Below are positions 18,618 to 25,985 of a stretch of DNA of 64,000 nt, one piece after another (the stretch's first letter is position 1; each line of letters opens with the position of its first letter). Origin of the DNA: Cytophagaceae bacterium (GTDB lineage: Bacteria > Bacteroidota > Bacteroidia > Cytophagales > Cyclobacteriaceae); the NCBI GenBank assembly GCA_006969745.1, contig CP030886.1:2639234-2703233 (forward strand). Direction: 5' to 3'. The notes under the pieces were generated by a model. It was not told the DNA's origin and ran no database searches. It saw only the letters and a list, made by a program, of their open reading frames with translations. The translations under genes and the position numbers were made by a program.

Positions 18618-19712
18618 TTACCCTTTTGTTGATGCTGTTTGCAGGGAAACAGAATTGTCAGTTTCTGAATACATCTTTCTATAGTCGCTAATAGAGTAAG
18701 AAGTGAATTTTTTAAAGCAGTTGTTAAATGTAACCCTGTTGTTAAACCCTGATCGATAGGCAATGGCGATGTTAGAAAGTTCCGGATGACTTCCAATTAA
18801 AATCTTTGCCTCTTTGATTCGATAGGAATTGATGAGGTCGTTGAAACTCATCAAAAGAAATTGATTGATTACCTGCGAAACTATGTGAGCTGGAATGCCG
18901 GTATCATCTGCAAGGTCTCCAAGTTTGTATTCATTGCTTTTGTAAGCTTTCGTTAGCTCCAGATGCTTAATGATTTTATTTTTTAATGATTCGCCGACCT
19001 GACTGGAAATGGCGGTTTTTTCATACTTGAGTTTCTCAACGTTGACAAAACTGGTGTTCAGAAACCCCTTGTATCCAACATAGTAAATAAATAATGCCAT
19101 AACAACGGATATCATATAGTCAGTTTGTCTGTCAAGTAAATTGGCATACAAGAGTACATAATAGACTATTGTACCACCTGCAAAAATCAAGTATGACCTT
19201 TTAATTGAGTTAACCCATTTGTGTGTTCCTTTTTTAAAGTCATTTACCTTCCATATCAAATAACTGAATACTGCTAAAATGGCACAATGAAGTAAGGCAA
19301 AAAAATGAGATGAGTATTCGCTAAACAGTGAAGTATAGAAATTAAAACCTAAATGAAATGAGAGTGAATTAAGAAGAATGGTAGTTTCAAAAACCAACAA
19401 AGGCAAATAGTACTTAAAGTCTACAACGGTTGAATTATTCGATTTAAACTGAAGTATATAACTATAGAAAAGTGGCGCAATTAACATTGGGACTCCTGAC
19501 AATAGGTGCACTTGCCATGGAAGGAAATTTAAATATCCAGTCCAATAAGATACATAGTACAGTAGGAGTAAGGAGTAGCTCAGGATAATAAGTGCCAATT
19601 TTATGCTATTTGAGTTTCTTTTTTTTAGCATAAAAATGACAAATAGAAATACGCCCTGAACTCCGGCAATAAACAACAGGACCGTCCAAACATTCAGATC
19701 AATCGAATCCAT
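18618..19712 (-). CDS. Membrane-bound AraC-family transcriptional regulator
   Basis: 364 residues. The N-terminal ~240 residues contain about seven hydrophobic helices (VLLFIAGVQGVFLFVIFMLK and others). The C-terminal ~110 residues are an AraC HTH_18 domain: LGDLADDTGIPAHIVSQVIN, LINSYRIKEAKILI, IAIAYRSGFNNRVTFNNCFK. This 7TM-AraC architecture is common in Bacteroidota and probably couples a membrane signal to transcription. It lies upstream of the seven-gene run ending at 14243 on the same strand, with a 152-bp gap, and is the most likely regulator of it (inference). Confidence 0.88.
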   Translation of the reverse strand: MDSIDLNVWTVLLFIAGVQGVFLFVIFMLKKRNSNSIKLALIILSYSLLLLYYVSYWTGYLNFLPWQVHLLSGVPMLIAPLFYSYILQFKSNNSTVVDFKYYLPLLVFETTILLNSLSFHLGFNFYTSLFSEYSSHFFALLHCAILAVFSYLIWKVNDFKKGTHKWVNSIKRSYLIFAGGTIVYYVLLYANLLDRQTDYMISVVMALFIYYVGYKGFLNTSFVNVEKLKYEKTAISSQVGESLKNKIIKHLELTKAYKSNEYKLGDLADDTGIPAHIVSQVINQFLLMSFNDLINSYRIKEAKILIGSHPELSNIAIAYRSGFNNRVTFNNCFKKFTSYSISDYRKMYSETDNSVSLQTASTKG

Positions 19713-19856
19713 TCAATTTTGGTTTCTTATAAGACAAGTTAAAATAAACTTACCACAACAATGATTCTGACAATGTGTCACAATTTTTCCTTTGGCACAT
19801 CCATTGATAAATGAAATGTGAAACTTGAATAAACGAACAATAGATAAATCATAGAA

Positions 19857-21789
19857 ATGGGAAAAATCATAGGTATCGACTTAGGAACTACCAACTCTTG
19901 CGTCTCGGTAATGGAGGGGAATGAGCCGGTAGTGATCCAGAACAGTGAGGGAAGAAGGACGACCCCATCTATCGTGGCATTTCTCGATGATGGCAAGGGC
20001 GAAAGAAAAGTTGGTGACTCAGCCAAAAGACAGGCAATCACCAATCCTCAGAATACGGTAAGCTCTGTGAAGCGATTCATGGGGAAGAAGTTTTCTGAGG
20101 TAAAAGCAGAGATGAAAAATGTGTCTTACGGACTTGAGTCTGGAAGTAATGACACCGTAAGAGTAAAGATCGGAGACAGAACATATACTCCTCAGGAGAT
20201 ATCTGCAATGATCCTTCAGAAGATGAAATCTACTGCTGAGGATTTCTTAGGACAGGAAGTGAAAGAAGCGGTTGTGACCGTACCTGCATATTTCAATGAT
20301 GCAGAGCGTCAGGCTACCAAAGAAGCGGGTCAGATTGCTGGACTTGATGTGAAAAGAATCATCAACGAGCCAACGGCAGCTGCTTTGGCTTACGGCCTGG
20401 ATAAGAAAGACAGAGACATGAAGATTGCAGTGTATGACCTTGGTGGTGGTACTTTCGATATTTCAATTCTTGAGCTTGGTGAAGGAGTATTTGAGGTGAA
20501 GTCAACAAATGGAGATGTTCACTTAGGTGGAGACGATTTTGACGGTGTGATCATCAACTGGCTGGCTGAAGAGTTTTTGAGTGATGAAAACATTGACCTG
20601 AGAAAAGATCCAATGGCACTTCAGCGATTGAAGGAAGCGGCAGAGAAAGCAAAGATTGAGCTTTCAAGCTCTTCAGAAACTGAGATCAACCTGCCATACA
20701 TCATGCCGGTAGACGGAGTGCCTAAGCACTTGGTAAGAAAGCTGACCCGAGCGAAGTTCGAGCAACTTGCTGATGACTTGGTAAGACGATCTATGCAGCC
20801 GGTAGAGGCAGCATTGAAAGATGCAGGCCTATCTACTTCTGATATTGACGAAGTAATCCTCGTGGGTGGTTCTACTCGAATCCCTAAGATTCAGGAAGAA
20901 GTTGAGAAGTTCTTCGGTAAGAAGCCTTCAAAAGGCGTAAATCCTGATGAGGTTGTAGCAATTGGTGCTGCTATCCAGGGCGGTGTATTGACTGGTGAAG
21001 TGAAGGATGTACTTCTTCTGGATGTAACTCCACTTTCTCTTGGAATCGAAACAATGGGTGGTGTATCTACCAAATTGATTGAGTCTAACACGACCATACC
21101 TACTAAGAAGTCTGAGACATTTTCGACTGCTGCTGACAACCAGCCGTCTGTTGAGATTCATGTACTTCAGGGAGAGCGCCCAATGGCGAAAGACAACAAG
21201 TCTATCGGTAAATTCCACTTAGATGGATATTCCACCGGCACCAAGAGGTATTCCTCAGATTGAAGTGACATTCGATATCGACGCGAATGGTATCCTGAAT
21301 GTAAGTGCGAAGGACAAAGGCACCGGAAAAGAGCAGAGAATCACAATCGAGGCGTCATCAGGATTGACTGATGAGGAAATCGAGAAAATGAAGCAGGAAG
21401 CGGAAGCGAATGCTGAAGCGGATAAGCAGGCCAAAGAGAAAGTTGAGAAAATCAACCAGGCTGATTCAATGATCTTCCAGACTGAGAAGCAATTGAAAGA
21501 GTTTGGCGACAAGATTTCTGAAGGTAATAAAACTGCAATCGATGGTGCATTGACTAAGCTGAAAGAAGCGCATGGTAAGCAAGACCTTGCTGAGATTGAC
21601 GCAGCGCTTGAAGCGATGAACAATGCATGGCAGGCAGCTTCTCAGGAGATGTACGCAGCACAGCAGGAAGCTGGCGGAGCTGAGGCTGGCGCAGAAGGAG
21701 CTGATCCAACTGCAGGTGCTTCAGAAAACGGTTCTGCAGACGATGTGTCTGATGTAGAATTCGAAGAGGTAGAAGAAGAGAAGAAGTAA
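19857..21789 (+). pseudogene. dnaK: Molecular chaperone DnaK (Hsp70), interrupted by a single-base frameshift
   Basis: The first part (19857-21263) carries the Hsp70 ATPase domain ([44 protein letters not shown]), the interdomain linker ([12 protein letters not shown]) and the start of the substrate-binding domain. The remainder (frame open 21223-21789) continues with [20 protein letters not shown] and the helical lid, ending [12 protein letters not shown]. The expected joint [14 protein letters not shown] is restored by dropping one T at 21228 (GGA-T-ATT-CCA). The joined protein would be 643 residues, normal for DnaK. The break falls inside the beta-sandwich of the substrate-binding domain, so two separate pieces would not form a working chaperone. 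Likely a sequence error or a recent mutation. Confidence 0.93.
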
Positions 21790-21838
21790 GCACCATAGCT
21801 GGTCGAACTTATCTGATTTTACCCTGGATATAGATTAT

Positions 21839-21869
21839 ACCCTTCTCGAGCAATCGGGGAGGGTTTTTT
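21839..21869 (+). terminator. Intrinsic terminator of dnaK
   Basis: Stem ACCCTTCTCG / CGGGGAGGGT (with G-U pairs) around loop AGCAAT, followed by TTTTTT, 50 bp after the dnaK stop codon. Confidence 0.8.
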
Positions 21870-21890
21870 GTTATGAATCTATGCAATAGG

Positions 21891-21994
21891 ATGAGATTCC
21901 TGAATCCTTACTTCGTCAGTCTCAGGAATGACGTCCAAGCTTTGTATAGTACGTCATTCCGGTTTTCGACGGAGGAGAAATACCGGAATCTCAT
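21891..21994. repeat. Two head-to-head copies of a 44-bp palindromic unit (REP-like)
   Basis: Bases 21891-21934 (read on minus) and 21951-21994 (read on plus) are both 44 nt and both begin ACGTCATTCC and end GGAATCTCAT. Each can fold on itself: CATTCCTGA with TCAGGAAT in one, CATTCCGGT with ACCGGAAT in the other, so differences in the stem are matched on both sides. This resembles dispersed REP-type palindromes. It lies between the dnaK terminator and the convergent methyltransferase gene. Confidence 0.75.
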
Positions 21995-22018
21995 TCTCTC
22001 AACTAAAGGAGGATAATT

Positions 22019-22600
22019 CTACACAACCTCCAACACAAAAATGCACCGCGTAACAGGATAGACCGGATATACATCGCAAGGTATTCGGACGGTCTTCACA
22101 ACTTTCAATTTCAACTTTCTGAATAACCTCAACCACCCTATTTCCGATCGGAAAGAATTGCCCTTGGCCCACGGAGAAGTATTGAGGTGAATGTTTCCAA
22201 GAAGCGCATCAAGTTTGGATTCCACAATATCTTCACCGATAATTATGTACTTTCTGGAAATACGGATGGCTTCTCTGAGTAATTGAATTTGACTATTTGT
22301 GTGATGCAATACGAACAGGAATAGCGATGTGTCTACACTTTTGCTCAATAATGGAATTTTGCTGCCATCAAACACTTTGACCTTCACTCCGGATTCTGAC
22401 TTGTCTACCACGTCTAGCGGAATCGTTTGGTGACCATTTTTATTTAGGTAATCGCTAAACCAGCCAGTACCCGCACCTATATCTGCACAGATATTGCCAT
22501 AGAACTGCTTGATGCTTTCATACTTATACTTCCTTAAGAAATCTTTACGAATCTTAAAAAGTTTACACATAATTATTCTTAGAAAATTAATTACTACCAT
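22019..22600 (-). CDS. Class I SAM-dependent methyltransferase (Methyltransf_11-like)
   Basis: 193 residues. SAM-binding motif I is CADIGAGTGWFSDYL, the acidic loop IPLDVVDK, and motif IV-V region SVDTSLFLFVLHH with REAIRISRKYIIIGEDIVES. These fit a small-molecule methyltransferase of the UbiE/Methyltransf_11 type. The start could also be the ATG at 22570 (MCKLFKIRK). The substrate is unknown. It is convergent with dnaK and stands alone. Confidence 0.8.
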   Translation of the reverse strand: MVVINFLRIIMCKLFKIRKDFLRKYKYESIKQFYGNICADIGAGTGWFSDYLNKNGHQTIPLDVVDKSESGVKVKVFDGSKIPLLSKSVDTSLFLFVLHHTNSQIQLLREAIRISRKYIIIGEDIVESKLDALLGNIHLNTSPWAKGNSFRSEIGWLRLFRKLKLKVVKTVRIPCDVYPVYPVTRCIFVLEVV

Positions 22601-22819
22601 AACTTTTAGGATGTTTTGAAATTGGATGTTTAGTCTAAAGGTGAAATTTGAATATTAGTAACCTTAAAAAGTCTTTACCACCAAAAAATAATTTGGTAAA
22701 TCAGGTGTTTATAAATATTTAGTATATATCAATACGATTTTTACAAAATCATCGTTTAAAATGTTTGGACAGACATTAATGTTTCAATTTCTGGAAAGAT
22801 ATTTGCTGATTCTTCCTAT

Positions 22820-23215
22820 ATGAAGCCGACTATTTTCTTGATACTTTCCTTGTTAATTCTTTTGTCATGTAAGGACGAAGAAGTTGTTTCACCAGACCTA
22901 ATTGGAACCTGGCGGCTGACTGAAGTCCTGGCGGATCCGGGAGATGGCAGTGGCATATTTAATCCTGTTGACAGTGATAAGACCATCACTTTTTTAGTTG
23001 ATGAAAGGGTTCAGTCTAATGCTACCTTGTGTAACTTTTCTACTCGCCCCGAAGCTCCGGGAGAAGGGTTCTATTCTTTGCAAGATTCTACCATTACGCC
23101 GACCTGCCCGGATCAAGAGTTTGAATCCAACATTTGGTTTAAGCTGGAAGGATCAAATCTTATTTTGACCTACCAATGCATTGAAGCATGTGCTGAAAAG
23201 TATGTAAAGCGGTAG
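22820..23215 (+). CDS. Small lipoprotein with a lipocalin-like fold
   Basis: 131 residues; the lipobox MKPTIFLILSLLILLSCKDE predicts lipidation. The mature part opens LIGTWRLTEVLADPGDGSG, the 'GxWxL' start common to Bacteroidota lipocalin-like domains, and has four further cysteines (TLCNFS, TPTCPD, QCIEAC) that could form disulfides. No catalytic motif is seen. The 219 bp upstream are very AT-rich and hold no gene; no clean promoter match was seen there. Confidence 0.65.
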   Translation: MKPTIFLILSLLILLSCKDEEVVSPDLIGTWRLTEVLADPGDGSGIFNPVDSDKTITFLVDERVQSNATLCNFSTRPEAPGEGFYSLQDSTITPTCPDQEFESNIWFKLEGSNLILTYQCIEACAEKYVKR

Positions 23216-23312
23216 TTAGGTCGAATTCGACAATGTAAGGTTGACTGTGATGATGGGTGGCTAGGTGTTGACGCTTTTTGAGTGTTTTAATAGAAACTCA
23301 AATCTCACAACT

Positions 23313-23831
23313 ATGAAACCTACACTATTACTTATCGCAGCATTTGTAAGCTGTTGCGTACAGGCACAAGAAAAAGAATTTGACAAGATGGACTTCATGG
23401 AAGGTGACTGGCAGTTTAACGCCAGCTCCATGAATCCGGATGGAACCTATACAACAGATCAGACCTTTTTCACCAAATGCACCCTGCTGTTTAACGAAAC
23501 CTCACACAAAGACGACTTTTTTTATAAAGATCAGAATGGAAACATGATCTGCTATGGCACCACCATTCGAACGTATAATGAAGGAGAAAAGCAGTGGGAA
23601 ATGCTCTGGCTAGGAAATAATTTTTCGGTCACAACACAGATGGTTGGTGAATACAGAGATGGCAATTTCTATTTTGACGGGAAAGGCAAAGACCAGCGGG
23701 GTGAATATCTGGAAAAGATTACGTTCTATGATATTTCGGACAGGGAATATAAATGGAAGATGGATCGCTCCTACGATGGAGGCAAGACGTGGTTGAAAAA
23801 CTTCTTTAGCTATACGGCGACTAAACTTTAG
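23313..23831 (+). CDS. Secreted DUF1579-like protein
   Basis: 172 residues from the ATG at 23313, where a signal peptide (MKPTLLLIAAFVSCCVQAQ) begins; the 23265 start adds an unlikely polar leader. The motif FDKMDFMEGDWQFNAS near the mature start is the same DFxxGxW signature as in the two proteins at 15930-17340, and strands such as KQWEMLWLGNNFSV follow. It is a more distant family member; no ligand is known. It ends at a bidirectional terminator shared with the flotillin gene. Confidence 0.7.
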   Translation: MKPTLLLIAAFVSCCVQAQEKEFDKMDFMEGDWQFNASSMNPDGTYTTDQTFFTKCTLLFNETSHKDDFFYKDQNGNMICYGTTIRTYNEGEKQWEMLWLGNNFSVTTQMVGEYRDGNFYFDGKGKDQRGEYLEKITFYDISDREYKWKMDRSYDGGKTWLKNFFSYTATKL

Positions 23832-23834
23832 AAT

Positions 23835-23859
23835 AAAAAAGCCCTCAAAGAGGGCTTTC
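23835..23859. terminator. Bidirectional intrinsic terminator
   Basis: AAAAAAGCCCTC-AAA-GAGGGCTTT sits between the convergent genes ending at 23831 (+) and 23863 (-). The A-tract serves as a U-tract for the minus-strand transcript; the plus-strand U-tract (TTTCAATTT) is weaker. Confidence 0.75.
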
Positions 23860-23862
23860 AAT

Positions 23863-25305
23863 TTATTCTTCCGTTTTTGGAGGTTGCTTTGGTTTTGGCG
23901 CCGGCTTCTTGGCTTTCACCTCCTTCGCCATCGCTTTTATTTCTTCGGGAGATTTCCCTTTCAAGTATTCAGGCAACTGCATTCCTGCCATATCAAACAT
24001 CTCTTGCAATGGAGGCACCGACTTGTAGAGACCTGATATGAAATTAGCTGTAGAGGTTCTCTCACCTTCACCGTTTCCACTGTCCCACACAGTAACCTTA
24101 TCAATTTTGATATTCTTGATAGCTTCAGTCTGAAGCCTAACCAATTCGTCCATTTTATCCGCAATAATAAGTAGGACAGCATCTTTGGAATTCTTTCCTG
24201 CTGCTTCTACGATTTGCTTAAATCCTTCGGCCTGCTTGGTCAATACTTCGAAAATACCTTTTGCCTCAGCTTGTTTTTTGAAGAGAATTGCATCCGCTTC
24301 ACCTTTCGCAATTCTTCGAATGTTTTCGGCACGCGCTTCGGCATCAATTTCAACTTTCTCTTTATCAATGCGAGCTGGCACAACTATATCAGCGGTCTGA
24401 CTGGCTTGATCTCTCTCCGCTCTTGCGTTTTCAGCCTCTTGTTCTGCAGCATAGGCTTCTTCCAGAGCTTTTGCACTTTGCACTTTTTCAGCGGCGATCG
24501 CTTGTCTTTGAGCTTCTGCTTCTCTCTCACGTCTGGTCGCATCCGACTGTGCTACTGTGACTTTTGCAAGGTTTTCACCTTCTACTGCAGTTGCGTTTGC
24601 TGAAGCAACTTTTACACGCTGTTCCTGAACTGCATTAGCCTCACCAATGGATCCATCTCGATCTTTCTCAGCCACACTCTTACGTGCATCATTGATTGCT
24701 TTTGCTGCGGCCTCTTTACCAAGTGCCTCGATGTAGCCTGACTCATCTTTGATGTCTGTGACGTTCACATTGATAAGCTTCAGGCCTATTTTCTTTAATT
24801 CAGCTTCCACATTGTTGGCCACATTAGCGAGGAACTTATCACGGTTGCTATTGATCTCTTCAATATCCATCGTCGCTACTACCAATCTCAGCTGTCCAAA
24901 TATGATATCCTTTGCCAGGTCATGAATATTCTGCTGATCCAGACCTAAAAGCCTTTCCGCTGCATTCGTCATAATTCCTTCTTCTGTAGAGATTCCAACA
25001 GTGAACCTGGAAGGTACATCTACCCGAATGTTTTGTCTACTTAATGCATTGGTGAGCATTACTTCGATCGAGATAGGAGTCAGGTCGAGAAATTCATAAT
25101 CCTGAATAATGGGCCAGATGAAGGCTGCCCCGCCATGAATACACTTCGCTGACCTTCCCAGGTCATCTGTTCCTTTCCCCACTTTTCCATATACAACCAG
25201 AATACGATCGGAAGGGCACCTCTTATAGCGTTGAAATAGACCTATGAGTAGTATGAAGACAAATACGACAACTACTCCAATAATTATGACAAAAGAACCT
25301 GACAT
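23863..25305 (-). CDS. Flotillin-like SPFH/band 7 membrane-scaffold protein
   Basis: 480 residues: one N-terminal membrane segment (FVIIIGVVVVFVFILLIGLF), an SPFH domain (about 30-210), a long Ala/Glu-rich coiled coil with repeated EA/AE pairs (about 210-350), and a C-terminal flotillin tail with a Pro/Lys-rich end. This matches bacterial flotillins (YuaG/FloT, YqiK), which organise membrane microdomains and fluidity. Its stop follows the bidirectional hairpin. It lies directly downstream (no gap) of an NfeD-like gene, the classic flotillin partner, so the two probably form one membrane complex. Confidence 0.92.
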   Translation of the reverse strand: MSGSFVIIIGVVVVFVFILLIGLFQRYKRCPSDRILVVYGKVGKGTDDLGRSAKCIHGGAAFIWPIIQDYEFLDLTPISIEVMLTNALSRQNIRVDVPSRFTVGISTEEGIMTNAAERLLGLDQQNIHDLAKDIIFGQLRLVVATMDIEEINSNRDKFLANVANNVEAELKKIGLKLINVNVTDIKDESGYIEALGKEAAAKAINDARKSVAEKDRDGSIGEANAVQEQRVKVASANATAVEGENLAKVTVAQSDATRREREAEAQRQAIAAEKVQSAKALEEAYAAEQEAENARAERDQASQTADIVVPARIDKEKVEIDAEARAENIRRIAKGEADAILFKKQAEAKGIFEVLTKQAEGFKQIVEAAGKNSKDAVLLIIADKMDELVRLQTEAIKNIKIDKVTVWDSGNGEGERTSTANFISGLYKSVPPLQEMFDMAGMQLPEYLKGKSPEEIKAMAKEVKAKKPAPKPKQPPKTEE

Positions 25306-25890
25306 TTATTTTGATTTAGTAATAAGTAAAACATTATCTCCGATGATATCGGTAACCTCGATGACGGTGCCCATGGGTAGATCTTTGGAATCATCGGTAA
25401 TAGCTTCCAACTCACGTAATGAACCTTGAACCTTGATGGAAACCCGTCCAATATTTGCACGTTTGGCCTTTACTGGTAAATACACCTCACCAATTTTCCC
25501 AACGGCATTTCTTATCGACATAGTGCCACTATCAGTTAGCCGGCTAAAATAGTAGAAAATGGCTGCCATGAGTGTCATCATGATAACACCGGCCACTATT
25601 GAAATGACGAGTGTAAGGCCGTAGGTAAAGCCGGAATCTAGACATGCGATGCCTGTCCATGAGAAAATGGTGAAAAAGGCAACAAAGTTTTTTAGCGTAA
25701 AAAATTGAAAACCAGCACCGTGATCAGACTCTACGTCAATATCAGCATCTCCTTCAGCATCAAAATCTGCACCGAAAAATGTAAGAAGGGTTTGAATGAT
25801 GAAAAGAAGAGTAGAAGGAATTGCAAACCCCCAATAAATCTGTTGGATCAGCGACATGGAATCCCACCATTCGGATAAGCTAAAGTCCAT
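25306..25890 (-). CDS. NfeD/YuaF-like membrane protein, flotillin partner
   Basis: 194 residues. Hydrophobic segments IYWGFAIPSTLLFIIQTLLT, FVAFFTIFSWTGIACL and GLTLVISIVAGVIMMTLMAA are followed by a C-terminal OB-fold-like domain (VGKIGEVYLPVKAKRANIGR, GTVIEVTDIIGDNVLLI), the layout of NfeD1b/YuaF/YqiJ proteins. These are paired with flotillins in many bacteria. The stop of this gene and the start of the flotillin are adjacent (25306/25305). Confidence 0.85.
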   Translation of the reverse strand: MDFSLSEWWDSMSLIQQIYWGFAIPSTLLFIIQTLLTFFGADFDAEGDADIDVESDHGAGFQFFTLKNFVAFFTIFSWTGIACLDSGFTYGLTLVISIVAGVIMMTLMAAIFYYFSRLTDSGTMSIRNAVGKIGEVYLPVKAKRANIGRVSIKVQGSLRELEAITDDSKDLPMGTVIEVTDIIGDNVLLITKSK

Positions 25891-25985
25891 AGGTTAAAAA
25901 TTTAGGCTTTGAATATACCACATTTTGATTCAGCAACATGAAGTGAAGGCAAATATGGCTGCTTATTGACAGGTAATTTATCTAG

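Noticed and set aside
21181-21263. Programmed +1 frameshift in dnaK
   Set aside because: There is no stop codon, rare codon or slippery site at the joint, and no precedent in the Hsp70 family. An indel is simpler.
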